This document shows, piece by piece, positions 18,626 to 28,363 of a stretch of 64,000 bases of DNA. The stretch is taken from contig CAJWUI010000001.1 in NCBI GenBank assembly GCA_913047695.1, forward strand, positions 124,001 to 188,000, in the 5' to 3' direction. Under the pieces are notes generated by a model. That model searched no databases, was not told the DNA's origin, and was given only the letters and a program-made list of their open reading frames with translations. The position numbers were made by a program, and so were the translations under genes. The stretch is from an uncultured Bacteroidota bacterium (lineage in GTDB: Bacteria; Bacteroidota; Bacteroidia; Flavobacteriales; Flavobacteriaceae). The stretch's first letter is position 1. Every line of letters starts with the position of its first letter.

Positions 18626-19651
18626 ATGTATAAGCTCCTTTTAAAACCATTATTTTTTTTATTCGATCCAGAATTTGTTCATCATACTGTTTTTAAATTA
18701 ATAAAATTATCAAATAAAATTCCAGGTATTTCGAATGTTGTACGCTCGATTTATGTCATAAAAGACAAAAGATTAGAGCGTCATTTGTTTGGTTTAAATT
18801 TTCCTAATCCAGTCGGACTTGCAGCCGGTTTTGATAAGGACGCAAAACTTTATCATGAATTATCAAATTTTGGATTTGGTTTTATTGAAATAGGTACTTT
18901 AACACCGAAACCACAAGATGGAAACCCAAAAAAGCGTATGTTTCGATTAACAGAAGATAAAGGGCTTATCAATAGACTAGGCTTCAATAATGAAGGGGTA
19001 GAATCAGCAATCACGAGGTTAAAAAAAAATAAGGGTGTTCTTATTGGAGGCAATATTGGGAAAAATAAAACTACTCCTAATCAAAATGCAGTGAAAGATT
19101 ATGTGTATTGCTTTAATATGCTTTTTGATTACGTAGATTACTTTGTTGTAAATGTAAGTTCTCCAAACACCCCAAATTTAAGAGAACTACAAGAGAAAAG
19201 TAATTTAAAAAAACTCTTGTCTACTCTTTCAGATTTAAATAAAAATAAAGATAAGCGAAAACCAATTCTTCTTAAAATCGCACCTGATTTAAACAAAAAA
19301 CAATTGTTAGACGTTGTTCAAATAGTAATCGATCTAAAGATAGACGGTGTAATTGCGACAAATACTACATTAGAAAGGGTAAATTTAAAATCATCTAAAA
19401 AAAATGAAACTGGAGGGCTTAGCGGTTTACCATTAAAAGATAAAAGTACTGAAGTCATAAAGTTTTTAAATGAAAAAAGTAAAAATGCTTTTCCAATTAT
19501 TGGTGTAGGAGGAGTCCATGAACCAGAAGATGCTATCGAAAAACTCAGTGCAGGAGCTAGTTTAGTTCAAATGTACACTGGGTTTATCTATGAGGGTCCT
19601 GGTGTAGTAAAAAGAATTAATAAAGCTTTGTTAATTAGAGATAGAATTTAG
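18626..19651 (+). CDS. pyrD: Dihydroorotate dehydrogenase (quinone), class 2
   Basis: Membrane-associated flavoprotein that oxidises dihydroorotate to orotate in pyrimidine synthesis, passing electrons to quinone. It is 341 residues with an N-terminal amphipathic region ([16 protein letters not shown]) typical of class 2, FMN-binding [12 protein letters not shown] and [22 protein letters not shown], and the active-site Ser in [13 protein letters not shown]. The phosphate-binding end is [12 protein letters not shown]. The start is only 9 bases after the upstream terminator. Confidence 0.97.
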   Translation: MYKLLLKPLFFLFDPEFVHHTVFKLIKLSNKIPGISNVVRSIYVIKDKRLERHLFGLNFPNPVGLAAGFDKDAKLYHELSNFGFGFIEIGTLTPKPQDGNPKKRMFRLTEDKGLINRLGFNNEGVESAITRLKKNKGVLIGGNIGKNKTTPNQNAVKDYVYCFNMLFDYVDYFVVNVSSPNTPNLRELQEKSNLKKLLSTLSDLNKNKDKRKPILLKIAPDLNKKQLLDVVQIVIDLKIDGVIATNTTLERVNLKSSKKNETGGLSGLPLKDKSTEVIKFLNEKSKNAFPIIGVGGVHEPEDAIEKLSAGASLVQMYTGFIYEGPGVVKRINKALLIRDRI

Positions 19652-19663
19652 TATTTGACTCTT

Positions 19664-20749
19664 TTAATTTAAATCAAAGTAACTAAATGACTCCCCATTT
19701 TTAATGGAAAGAACAGTTTCATAAATCAACTTAATTACATTTTCAACATCATTACGATGGACCATTTCAACTGTTGTATGCATATAACGTAATGGCAATG
19801 ATATTAATGCAGAGGCTACACCACCGTTACTGTATGCGAATGCATCTGTGTCTGTTCCAGTGAATCTAGAAGAGGCTAGTCTTTGAAAAGGGATTTTTCT
19901 ATTTGAAGCTATCTCAATAATTCGCTCTCTTAAATTATTTTGAACTGCAGGAGCATAAGAAATTACAGGACCGCTTCCAATTTCAGTATGTCCCTCAATT
20001 TTTTTATCAATCATTGGTGTAGTTGTGTCATGGCATACATCTGTTACTATTGCAATATTGGGTTTTATTGTTTGTGTTATCATTTCGGCCCCTCTTAAAC
20101 CAACTTCTTCTTGGACGGAATTTGTTATATATAATCCAAACGGTAGTTTTACTTTATTTTCATTAAGTAGACGACCAACTTCGGCAATCATAAATCCACC
20201 TATTCTGTTATCTATTGCACGACAAATAAATTTATTATTATTAAGTATTTTAAAAGAATCAGGATATGTAATTACACAACCAACATGAATCCCCATTTTT
20301 TCAACCTCTTTTTTATCTTTAGCACCTACGTCAATAAAAATGTTTTCTAATTTTGGAACTTCTTCTTTGCCATGTTTTCGAGTGTGTATTGCTGGCCAAC
20401 CAAACACACCTTCTATGATCCTATTTTTTGTATGAATATTCACCCATTTTGATGGAGCAATTTGATGATCACTACCTCCATTTCTAATGACATAAATTAA
20501 TCCATTGTCAGTTATGTAGTTTACATACCAAGATATTTCATCTGAGTGTCCCTCAATTACTATTTTGTATTCAGAGTCGGGATTAATTACTCCGACAGCA
20601 GTCCCATAAATGTCAGTTATAAAATTATCCACATAAGGCTTGAGGTAGTCCATCCAGACTTTTTGCCCAGTACTTTCATATCCAGTTGGGGAAGCATTGT
20701 TTAAATATTTTTCTAAAAATAAAAGTGATTTTTTATTAAGAATACTCAT
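19664..20749 (-). CDS. M42 family aminopeptidase
   Basis: A metal-dependent cytosolic aminopeptidase of 361 residues. Visible metal and catalytic motifs are EGHSDEISWYV (first His), CRAIDNRIGG (bridging Asp), VQEEVGLRG (catalytic Glu pair), VTDVCHDT (Asp) and a late MHTTVEMVH (last His). The family forms large tetrahedral assemblies that trim peptides. It is next to a divergent DUF4294 gene, a pairing common in flavobacteria. Confidence 0.93.
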   Translation of the reverse strand: MSILNKKSLLFLEKYLNNASPTGYESTGQKVWMDYLKPYVDNFITDIYGTAVGVINPDSEYKIVIEGHSDEISWYVNYITDNGLIYVIRNGGSDHQIAPSKWVNIHTKNRIIEGVFGWPAIHTRKHGKEEVPKLENIFIDVGAKDKKEVEKMGIHVGCVITYPDSFKILNNNKFICRAIDNRIGGFMIAEVGRLLNENKVKLPFGLYITNSVQEEVGLRGAEMITQTIKPNIAIVTDVCHDTTTPMIDKKIEGHTEIGSGPVISYAPAVQNNLRERIIEIASNRKIPFQRLASSRFTGTDTDAFAYSNGGVASALISLPLRYMHTTVEMVHRNDVENVIKLIYETVLSIKNGESFSYFDLN

Positions 20750-20796
20750 CTACAAATAATTAATTTATCAAAAATAAGAATATTCCGTAACAAAAG

Positions 20797-20823
20797 TTGT
20801 ACTTCAAAATATTTGTAATTTTG
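20797..20823 (+). promoter_or_regulatory. Candidate Bacteroidetes promoter for the DUF4294 gene
   Basis: TTG at 20797-20799 and TAATTTTG at 20816-20823 match the Bacteroidetes -33 TTG / -7 TAnnTTTG pattern with a 16-base spacer, slightly short. The DUF4294 start codon is 28 bases downstream. Confidence 0.45.
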
Positions 20824-20851
20824 ACCAACAATGGAGTTAATTTTCAAATAA

Positions 20852-21541
20852 ATGAATCGATTATTTCTAAATACGCTTTTAATGATTTTAGGAAACATTA
20901 TCATTGCTCAACAAAATGGTGAAAACGATATCGAGCCAGAGTTACTCTACAAATTTGAGACAGATTCAATTCCACAGTCAGGAATTCGTCTTAAAGAAGT
21001 AGTTCTTTTTCAGCCTTTGAAATTTAAAACTATTGATGAATTAAAAGATTATGTTTTACTTAGAAATAGAACACTTAGAGTTTATCCCTATGCTAAACTA
21101 GCTTCAGATCGTTTAGATACTCTTAGTAAAAGATTGAAAGAGATTAAAAGTAAAAGATCAAAGAAAATTTACATGAAGCGTATTGAAAAGTTCATCTATT
21201 CTGAATTTGAACAAGAGCTAAGAAAACTTTCAAGATCACAGGGAAGGATCTTAATAAAGTTAGTCCATCGACAAACAGGTGAGACAACTCATTCACTTGT
21301 TAAAGATTTACGTAATGGTTGGAGGGCATTTTTATATCAAACAACTGCTTCTATGTTTAAGTTGTCATTGAAAGATACTTATAATCCTGAAACTGTTTAT
21401 GAAGATTTTTTAATAGAAGATATTTTACAAAGGGCATATGGTGATAGTATTATCGATTTGGATCCAACAGCGCTTACATATAATCTAGACTCGCTTTATA
21501 CAACATGGAAAGAGCCTAAAGATCCAATTGAAAAACAGTAA
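20852..21541 (+). CDS. DUF4294 exported protein
   Basis: A 229-residue protein with an N-terminal signal peptide (hydrophobic LLMILGNIIIAQ) and the DUF4294 domain: LRVYPYAKLASDRLDTL, a basic KEIKSKRSKKIYMKRIEKF segment, SRSQGRILIKLVHRQTGE and DLRNGWRAFLYQTTASMF. It is likely periplasmic or attached to the envelope; function unknown. It is divergent from the M42 peptidase gene. Confidence 0.9.
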   Translation: MNRLFLNTLLMILGNIIIAQQNGENDIEPELLYKFETDSIPQSGIRLKEVVLFQPLKFKTIDELKDYVLLRNRTLRVYPYAKLASDRLDTLSKRLKEIKSKRSKKIYMKRIEKFIYSEFEQELRKLSRSQGRILIKLVHRQTGETTHSLVKDLRNGWRAFLYQTTASMFKLSLKDTYNPETVYEDFLIEDILQRAYGDSIIDLDPTALTYNLDSLYTTWKEPKDPIEKQ

Positions 21542-21544
21542 GAA

Positions 21545-21949
21545 TTATTTGTGAGTGCAACAATCATCATCTTCGCAAGTACAATATTTTAGGTTGTATA
21601 CATGTAAAAAACCAAGTGCGATTGACGCTCCATAACTGAAATATTCTTTTAAAGAAAATATTTCAAATGCTTCATTAATAATAGTTGATAAAAGAATAAA
21701 GCAACATAACCACATAGCAACTCCTAAAGACCTGTTAGTTGTGTTTTTGTTTGATCTATAGACCGCATATAATGATACAGGGATAATCAATAAACTTGCT
21801 AAACGCCACCATATTTCTGGCAAGTCTGTGTAGCTATTTAAAATTGTTGGTTGCGAAATGAATAAAAGGGGGGTAATGGCGCAATGCAACAAGCAAAGCA
21901 GACTTGAAATGATTCCCATTTTGTCTGAATTTAATGCCTCGATTTTCAT
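21545..21949 (-). CDS. MerC-like membrane protein
   Basis: A 134-residue protein with four predicted membrane helices and a paired-Cys/His motif in the first (LLCLLHCAITPLLF), as in the MerC family of mercury transporters and its Bacteroidetes relatives. The C-terminus is a short metal-ligand-rich tail, YCTCEDDDCCTHK. No mer operon surrounds it, so mercury transport is not implied; general metal handling is a guess. It is convergent with the DUF4294 gene, with 3 bases between stops. Confidence 0.85.
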   Translation of the reverse strand: MKIEALNSDKMGIISSLLCLLHCAITPLLFISQPTILNSYTDLPEIWWRLASLLIIPVSLYAVYRSNKNTTNRSLGVAMWLCCFILLSTIINEAFEIFSLKEYFSYGASIALGFLHVYNLKYCTCEDDDCCTHK

Positions 21950-22077
21950 TACTGCAAAATTACTAAAAGAAATTTGTCTTTAAAAATTGAGATTATGTTT
22001 TATTTATCTAAAAGAATTAAAAAATATTTGATCTAATTAATGCTATTTTTGATTTCTAATATAACTTCTTATTTAAA

Positions 22078-23235
22078 GTGTCGGTAGATTTTAAAATGTT
22101 GGCAAAGACTTTCTATGGCTTTGAGGATATACTAGAAAAAGAATTAGTTGACTTAGGGGCTAAAAAAGTTATTAAAGGCAATCGAATTGTGTCCTTCGAG
22201 GGTGATAAGGGATTTTTATACAAAGCAAACCTTAGTCTTCGAACTGCTTTAAAAATCTTAAAACCCATTTATAAATGCAAAATTGATAATGAGAATCAAT
22301 TATACAATGTGTTTTATGAATTTCCTTGGGAAAAGTATATGAATATTTCTTCAAAATTTATGATTGATAGCGTAGTTCAAGGCACAATATTTAATCATTC
22401 TCATTATGCTTCTCAAAAGGCTAAAGACGGTTTGGTAGACCGTTTTCGCAAAAAATATAACAAAAGGCCTAACGTTGACAAGACATCACCTGATATAAAA
22501 ATCAATTTACATATTCAAAATAATTTATGTTCAATTTCTTTAGATAGCTCAGGTGAATCCCTTCATAAAAGAGGATATAGGGCTTCAACTAATATTGCAC
22601 CTATAAATGAGGTACTTGCAGCTGGACTTATTTACCTTTCTGGTTGGGAAGCTAAAAATGATTTTTTAGATCCAATGTGTGGTAGTGGCACTTTTTTAAT
22701 AGAAGCAGCGATGTTGGCTTCTAAAATTCCCGCAAATATAAATAGGAAAAGTTTTTCTTTTGAAAAGTGGAATGATTTTGATGCTAAGCTTTATAAACTT
22801 ATCATTGATAGTCAATTAAATAAGGTTATAGACCCTAAAATACTGATAAAAGGTTCAGACAAAGCACCATCAGCAATAAAAAAAACAAAAGAAAACATCA
22901 AGAATGCTAAACTAGATAGATTTATTAAAGTAGATCGAGTAGATTTTTTTCAGATAAAAAAAGAAAATAAAAAAAATTTACACCTTCTAACTAATCCACC
23001 ATATGGACATAGATTGAAAGGTGATATAAAATATCTATACAAAAGTATAGGTGATAATTTTAAAACCGGATTTCCTAATACTGACGCGTGGTTAATTTCC
23101 TCTAACATAGAGGCTTCTAAATTTATTGGCTTAAGACCCAGTAAGAAAATTAAAGTTTTTAATGGAAAACTTGAATCTCGTTTATTACATTTCAGAATCT
23201 ATGAAGGTTCCAAAAAAGTTCACAAGTTTAAATAG
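22078..23235 (+). CDS. THUMP-domain RNA guanine methyltransferase (RlmL-type)
   Basis: Probable 23S rRNA N2-guanine methyltransferase, 385 residues, related to the N-terminal half of E. coli RlmL. The THUMP domain occupies about 1-160. The Rossmann methyltransferase domain has FLDPMCGSGTFLIEAA (SAM loop) and the catalytic TNPPYGHRL. The start is GTG at 22078 (MSVDFKMLAKTFYGFED); an ATG six codons in would cut the first strand. It is convergent with the DUF6048 gene, 6 bases apart. Confidence 0.92.
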   Translation: MSVDFKMLAKTFYGFEDILEKELVDLGAKKVIKGNRIVSFEGDKGFLYKANLSLRTALKILKPIYKCKIDNENQLYNVFYEFPWEKYMNISSKFMIDSVVQGTIFNHSHYASQKAKDGLVDRFRKKYNKRPNVDKTSPDIKINLHIQNNLCSISLDSSGESLHKRGYRASTNIAPINEVLAAGLIYLSGWEAKNDFLDPMCGSGTFLIEAAMLASKIPANINRKSFSFEKWNDFDAKLYKLIIDSQLNKVIDPKILIKGSDKAPSAIKKTKENIKNAKLDRFIKVDRVDFFQIKKENKKNLHLLTNPPYGHRLKGDIKYLYKSIGDNFKTGFPNTDAWLISSNIEASKFIGLRPSKKIKVFNGKLESRLLHFRIYEGSKKVHKFK

Positions 23236-23241
23236 TTAGAC

Positions 23242-23973
23242 TTATTTTTTTTTGGATAAAAGCGAAAAATTATAAGTAAGAGTATAATTAAATCCAGCTC
23301 CAAATATATTGTCTTGTGTTTTTTTGTTGAATCCTGGGATATAAATGTTATCAAAATTTGAAGGTATTTTATCACTTATCAATCTGTTTAATCTAAGACT
23401 TACACCCGAGTATATATTTTTTAAAATTTGAACTTTAAAATTTAATACAACTTCAAACCAAAGTGCATTTAAATCAGATCTTTCTCCAGTTGCAAATCCG
23501 TTTGTAACTGGTAAATCAGAAGTTGACCAGTATCTTGTTCGATCGAGTATAGTGTAGCTGTTCAAAATTTGATTGTGTTTGCTTGATCCAATCCTTGCAC
23601 CTATAGTTATATGATTATTCATACCCTCTAAATTTTCAAGCATGTTGTAATCAAATCCCATTTTAAGATAACTACCATTAGTAGTAAAATTTACTTGCTC
23701 TACTTGTTTGGTTGTTTCTAGATTTCCCAATTCTAAAGCGATAAAAAAATCTTCACCAACTTTAAGATCTCCAACAATTTCAAAACCCTCAAAGTCGTTA
23801 GATACTCTGGAAAGTATTGTTCTGTAAAGATCAAAACCTACTCTCAAATTTATTGATTTAACTTTTTTTAAATTCAGACTATCATCGATAGGTAGATTAT
23901 CATTTTGTTGGCCCAAAGAGTAGCCTAGGGATAAAAAGCTAATGTAAAATACCCAAGTGTGCGTTAGTTTCAT
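23242..23973 (-). CDS. DUF6048 family outer-envelope protein
   Basis: A 243-residue protein with a signal peptide (HTWVFYISFLSLGYSLGQ) and alternating beta-strand-like segments (IALELGNLET, LKMGFDYNML, HITIGARIGSS), ending in an aromatic strand (NYTLTYNFSLL). This suggests a small outer-membrane beta-barrel. The place beside a DUF6452 lipoprotein gene and rlmD is a flavobacterial constant. Its first 35 bases overlap the end of the DUF6452 gene in another frame. Function unknown. Confidence 0.82.
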   Translation of the reverse strand: MKLTHTWVFYISFLSLGYSLGQQNDNLPIDDSLNLKKVKSINLRVGFDLYRTILSRVSNDFEGFEIVGDLKVGEDFFIALELGNLETTKQVEQVNFTTNGSYLKMGFDYNMLENLEGMNNHITIGARIGSSKHNQILNSYTILDRTRYWSTSDLPVTNGFATGERSDLNALWFEVVLNFKVQILKNIYSGVSLRLNRLISDKIPSNFDNIYIPGFNKKTQDNIFGAGFNYTLTYNFSLLSKKK

Positions 23974-24436
23974 CTGATATTGTATCTCTTAATATTGTAA
24001 AGCCTTTTATCCAGTTATTTCCTGGATTTAATACGCTCACTGGTAGTTTTTCAAGAATATAATTTGATCTAAAACCACATGCTGAGTTTATGAAGCTGTC
24101 AAACCTTTCATAATTAATTTGCAATGTATCGATATTTTCCTCTGCAGTCCCTTTGTTTGTAATAAATTCAAATTGTACAATGTTTTCTTGAATTTTTAGC
24201 GGAAGAACAATAGAATCCTTTGTTCCCCTTGAGGGAAGTTCTACATTGTTATCTATTGCAAGAATTGAAAATCCTGCGGGTTCTTTTCTTTGAATTTTAT
24301 TTTCAATGTCAAGCATTAAAATGATTAAATCTGGACTTTCCCTAATATCTTCAATACATATGTCATCTCTTTCGCAGTTTATAACTAGTATTAGAGTCAA
24401 AAGTCCTACACAAAACTTTATTAATGGTTTAAACAT
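23939..24436 (-). CDS. DUF6452 family lipoprotein
   Basis: A 165-residue lipoprotein: hydrophobic VGLLTLILV then lipobox VINC (Cys21), followed by ERDDICIED. The mature part has strand-like segments and a Cys in SACGFRSNY, a family feature. It overlaps the rlmD end by 8 bases upstream and the DUF6048 start by 35 bases downstream, so the three are probably co-translated. Function unknown; a partnership with the DUF6048 barrel is inferred from constant linkage. Confidence 0.82.
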   Translation of the reverse strand: MFKPLIKFCVGLLTLILVINCERDDICIEDIRESPDLIILMLDIENKIQRKEPAGFSILAIDNNVELPSRGTKDSIVLPLKIQENIVQFEFITNKGTAEENIDTLQINYERFDSFINSACGFRSNYILEKLPVSVLNPGNNWIKGFTILRDTISDETNAHLGILH

Positions 24437-25847
24437 TTTTTGACTTTAGATGTAAAAGTACAATATTTTCAACATGATGGGTTTGAGGAAACATGTCAAC
24501 AGCTCGACTAATTTTTAATTCATATTTTTCTTTAATAAGTTCTAAATCTCTTGCTTGAGTTGAACTATTGCAACTTACATATACAATTCTTTTTGGTTCT
24601 AATACCATAAGTTTTTTTACTATTTTTTTGTGAATACCACCTCTAGGTGGATCCAAAATGACTACATCAGCTTTACCATGTTTATTAAAAAAAATTTCAT
24701 CAAATACATCAATCATTTCACCTTCCTCAAAAAAAGCATTGTTAATTTGATTTAGTAGGCAGTTTTCTTTTGCTGCATTTACTGCTTCTGGTATTGATTC
24801 AATACCTATTATTTTTTTGCAATAATTAGAGAGATATAGAGTTATTGTTCCAATTCCCGAATACAAATCATAAACTATTTCATCCCTCTTTAAGGCAGCA
24901 AAATCTTTAATTATTTCGTAAAGTTTTTTTGTTTGTTTAGGATTAGTTTGATAAAAAGACTTTGGATAAATTTTAAATTTTAATTTATCAATATTCTCTG
25001 TTATAAAGTTCTTTCCATAAAAACAGATTATATTTTGATCATAGATCGAATCATTTTCTTTAGAATTTATGCAATAAAGTAGTGATTTTATTTCCTTGAA
25101 GTTAACTTTTAGAAAATCAAGAATTAATTCTCTTTGAACTTTATTTTCCTTAAAGAATTGAAATATAACCATAACTTCACCCTTGAGAGTATTTCTGATG
25201 ATAATCGATCTTAAAAAACCCTTTTTTTCTCTTGGATCAAAAAATTCTAATTGGTTTTTAAGAGCAAAATCTCTAACTGCGTTTCGAATCATATTTGAAG
25301 GCTCAGCTTGGAGATAACATAAATTAATATCAACTACTTTATCCCACCTTCCTTGTTTATGAAAACCGAGAGCATTTTTATTGATCGATCCCTTTTTTTC
25401 GATTTCATTTTTTGTTAGCCATCGATTCTTTGAAAATGAATATTCCATTTTATTTCTATAGAAATAAGAGTCGGCGGCACCAAGTATTGGTAGTTTTTTT
25501 TGAATTTCAACTTTTCCTATTTTTTTTAAATCATTGATAACGCTCTTCTCCTTGTAAACTAATTGCTCTTCATATTTCATATTTTGCCACTTACAACCTC
25601 CGCATACACCAAAGTAATCACATCTAGGATTCACTCTTTTTGATGACTTAGTCACCCACTTGATTGGCGCTGCTTCAATATATCCTTTCCTTTTTTTATA
25701 GGGATTTACATCAACTATGTCACCGGGGATAGTATTTTTTATGAAATAAACAATACCCTCAGGGGATTTTGCTACTCCCATACCTTTCTTATTAATATCA
25801 ATTACACGTAAACCTTTTGTATAACTTTTAAATTGTTTCTTCAGCAT
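24429..25847 (-). CDS. rlmD: 23S rRNA (uracil-5-)-methyltransferase RlmD
   Basis: SAM-dependent enzyme that methylates U1939 (E. coli numbering) of 23S rRNA; 472 residues. An N-terminal TRAM domain (IDINKKGMGVAKSPEG) is followed by the [4Fe-4S] ligands CDYFGVCGGC and a later Cys in INLCYLQ. The methyltransferase domain has VYDLYSGIGTITLYLS (SAM site), ILDPPRGG, and the catalytic Cys in YVSCNSSTQARDL. All key residues are present. It is first in a three-gene overlapping set with the DUF6452 and DUF6048 genes. Confidence 0.95.
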   Translation of the reverse strand: MLKKQFKSYTKGLRVIDINKKGMGVAKSPEGIVYFIKNTIPGDIVDVNPYKKRKGYIEAAPIKWVTKSSKRVNPRCDYFGVCGGCKWQNMKYEEQLVYKEKSVINDLKKIGKVEIQKKLPILGAADSYFYRNKMEYSFSKNRWLTKNEIEKKGSINKNALGFHKQGRWDKVVDINLCYLQAEPSNMIRNAVRDFALKNQLEFFDPREKKGFLRSIIIRNTLKGEVMVIFQFFKENKVQRELILDFLKVNFKEIKSLLYCINSKENDSIYDQNIICFYGKNFITENIDKLKFKIYPKSFYQTNPKQTKKLYEIIKDFAALKRDEIVYDLYSGIGTITLYLSNYCKKIIGIESIPEAVNAAKENCLLNQINNAFFEEGEMIDVFDEIFFNKHGKADVVILDPPRGGIHKKIVKKLMVLEPKRIVYVSCNSSTQARDLELIKEKYELKISRAVDMFPQTHHVENIVLLHLKSKNV

Positions 25848-25935
25848 TCTGTAAATTTAGTCTGGTTAATAAAATAAATAACAATCTCTTCTAGGTTTTT
25901 GGGATCTATATTTAGTATTTTTACTTACTAAGTAT

Positions 25936-27177
25936 ATGCTCTTGGAAACAATTTCTAAATCAAAATATTTTTTTGATCTTGAATACAATCACGGCGCACA
26001 CAATTATAAACCTCTGCCAGTAGTATTATCAAAAGGGAAAGGAGTTTATTTGTGGGATGTGGATGGGAAAAAATACTTTGATTTTTTATCGGCATATTCT
26101 GCTGTAAATCAAGGTCATTGTCACCCTGAGATAATAGAGGCACTTGAATCTCAATCAAAAAAATTGACCCTAACCTCACGAGCTTTCTACAACGATGTTT
26201 TAGGCACCTATGAAAAATACATTACAGAATTATTTAAATATGATAAGGTACTTGCTATGAACACTGGAGTTGAGGGAGGTGAGACAGCAATTAAATTAGC
26301 AAGAAAATGGGGTTATTTAAAAAAGAGAATTCCGAAAAATAAAGCTAGAATTATTTTCGCGAATGGTAACTTTTGGGGAAGAACTTTAGCAGCTATATCA
26401 AGCTCAGATGATCCTTCATCATATAAAGATTTTGGGCCTTACATGCCGGGTTATGATATTATACCCTATAATGATTTAGAATCGTTAGAAGTAAAATTAA
26501 AAAATCCTCATACAGCCGCTTTTATGGTTGAACCTATTCAAGGTGAAGCTGGTGTTATTATCCCTGACCAAGGTTATTTGACAGGTGTAAGATCTTTGTG
26601 TTCAAAATATAATGTTTTATTTATTGCTGACGAAGTTCAAACTGGTTTAGGAAGAACTGGGAGAATGTTAGCGACTGATTACGAAAATGCTAGGCCTGAT
26701 ATCTTAATTTTAGGTAAAGCACTCTCAGGAGGTGTAATTCCGGCTTCAGCAGTTTTAGCTGATAACGAAATTATGCTTTGCATTAAACCAGGAGAGCATG
26801 GATCTACGTTTGGTGGGAATCCATTGGCTTGTGCTGTTTGCTTGGCTGCATTAAAAATTGTAGTCAATGAGGATCTTGCTGCAAATGCATCTAAGCTAGG
26901 AGAAAAGTTTAGGTCATCTATGAAAAACTATTCGAGAATTAGTTCTATTGTTAATAATGTGAGAGGTAAAGGGTTATTGAATGCAATTGAAATAGATAAT
27001 ACTTATGATAACGATATTGCTTGGGAAATATGTTTAAATTTTATGCGTAGTGGTCTATTAGCAAAACCTACTCATGGTAATATAATAAGATTTGCCCCGC
27101 CTTTAACAATAACAGATGAACAAATCAATGATTGTATTTCAATTATTAAAAACACTTTAGAGAATTTTGAATCCTAA
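25936..27177 (+). CDS. rocD: Ornithine aminotransferase
   Basis: PLP enzyme that converts ornithine and 2-oxoglutarate to glutamate semialdehyde, linking arginine breakdown to proline and glutamate. It is 413 residues with [54 protein letters not shown] (PLP-ring Asp) and the Schiff-base Lys in ILGKALSGG. The close match of these to the ornithine branch, rather than acetylornithine aminotransferase, supports the name. It is followed by a cysteine desulfurase gene 20 bases downstream. Confidence 0.93.
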   Translation: MLLETISKSKYFFDLEYNHGAHNYKPLPVVLSKGKGVYLWDVDGKKYFDFLSAYSAVNQGHCHPEIIEALESQSKKLTLTSRAFYNDVLGTYEKYITELFKYDKVLAMNTGVEGGETAIKLARKWGYLKKRIPKNKARIIFANGNFWGRTLAAISSSDDPSSYKDFGPYMPGYDIIPYNDLESLEVKLKNPHTAAFMVEPIQGEAGVIIPDQGYLTGVRSLCSKYNVLFIADEVQTGLGRTGRMLATDYENARPDILILGKALSGGVIPASAVLADNEIMLCIKPGEHGSTFGGNPLACAVCLAALKIVVNEDLAANASKLGEKFRSSMKNYSRISSIVNNVRGKGLLNAIEIDNTYDNDIAWEICLNFMRSGLLAKPTHGNIIRFAPPLTITDEQINDCISIIKNTLENFES

Positions 27178-27197
27178 AATTTTAATATTTTGTGCTA

Positions 27198-28340
27198 ATG
27201 AATGTTTATTTTGATAATGCAGCTACAACCCCCATGAGAAAGGAGGTGATAGATTCCATTTCCTCGGTAATGAAAGACTCCTTTGGAAATCCATCTTCTA
27301 CTCATGCATTTGGAAGAAATGCAAAAAAATATGTTGAAACTGCAAGGAAGAAAATAGCAGGTTTGCTCAATGCTTCTCCCCAAGAAATTATTTTCACATC
27401 TGGTGGTACAGAATCGGATAATATGATACTAAACTGTGCAGTAAAAGATTTAAAGGTAAAAACTATTATTTCATCACCAATTGAACATCATGCTGTAATT
27501 CATGCACTAGAAGCATTAAATAAAATTCATAAAGTAAATATAGACTATATTAATATTGATAATGATGGTTCAATTGATCTTGAACATTTAGAAATTTTAT
27601 TAAAAAAAGATAATTCTAAAAAGTTAGTAAGTTTAATGCATATTAACAATGAAATTGGTAATATACTCGATATTAAAATGGTTGGTGAGTTATGTCATGA
27701 AAATGGAGCATTTTTTCACACGGATGCAGTTCAAGGAGTTGGCCACTATACTTTTGATATGGAAAATCTGCCTATTGATTTTCTTTCCTCAGCGGCACAC
27801 AAATTTCATGGACCCAAAGGAATAGGTTTTTCATTTATTAAAAAAAACATTGGCATAGAGCCATTTATATATGGAGGCGCTCAAGAAAGAGGATTAAGAG
27901 CTGGGACAGAATCAGTACACAATGTTGTTGGAATGCATAAAGCTTTAGAAATGGCCTATTCAAATCTAGAGTCCGAAAGATCTCACATATTAAATTTGAA
28001 AAATTATTTTAAAAATTCATTATTAAATATTTTTCCTGATGTTATCTTTAATGGTCTTTCTAGTAGTACTAAATTTAGCACTTATACACTATTAAATGTT
28101 GCTCTACCAATCGATAATGAAAAAGCAAGTCTTTTAGACTTTCATTTAGATTTAAAGGGAATAGCTTGTTCTAAAGGAAGTGCATGTCAATCTGGTAGCA
28201 CTACAGGGTCACACGTATTAAACTCAATTCAATCTAAAGAACTGCGGAAAAGACCATCACTACGATTTTCGTTTTCTATTTTTAACTCAATAAAGGAGGT
28301 AGATTATGTGATTTCTTCTCTAAAAGAATTTACAAATTAG
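27198..28340 (+). CDS. Cysteine desulfurase, NifS/IscS type
   Basis: PLP enzyme that takes sulfur from cysteine for Fe-S clusters or tRNA thiolation; 380 residues from the ATG at 27198 (MNVYFDNAATTPMR). A GTG two codons upstream is less likely. Motifs are SGGTESDN, SSPIEHHAVI, HTDAVQGVG, the PLP Lys in SSAAHKFHGPKG, and the active Cys loop SKGSACQSGS. No iscU or sufU gene is beside it, so the acceptor is not evident. Confidence 0.94.
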   Translation: MNVYFDNAATTPMRKEVIDSISSVMKDSFGNPSSTHAFGRNAKKYVETARKKIAGLLNASPQEIIFTSGGTESDNMILNCAVKDLKVKTIISSPIEHHAVIHALEALNKIHKVNIDYINIDNDGSIDLEHLEILLKKDNSKKLVSLMHINNEIGNILDIKMVGELCHENGAFFHTDAVQGVGHYTFDMENLPIDFLSSAAHKFHGPKGIGFSFIKKNIGIEPFIYGGAQERGLRAGTESVHNVVGMHKALEMAYSNLESERSHILNLKNYFKNSLLNIFPDVIFNGLSSSTKFSTYTLLNVALPIDNEKASLLDFHLDLKGIACSKGSACQSGSTTGSHVLNSIQSKELRKRPSLRFSFSIFNSIKEVDYVISSLKEFTN

Positions 28341-28363
28341 TTGACCTGGTTTAATTCTAAAAA

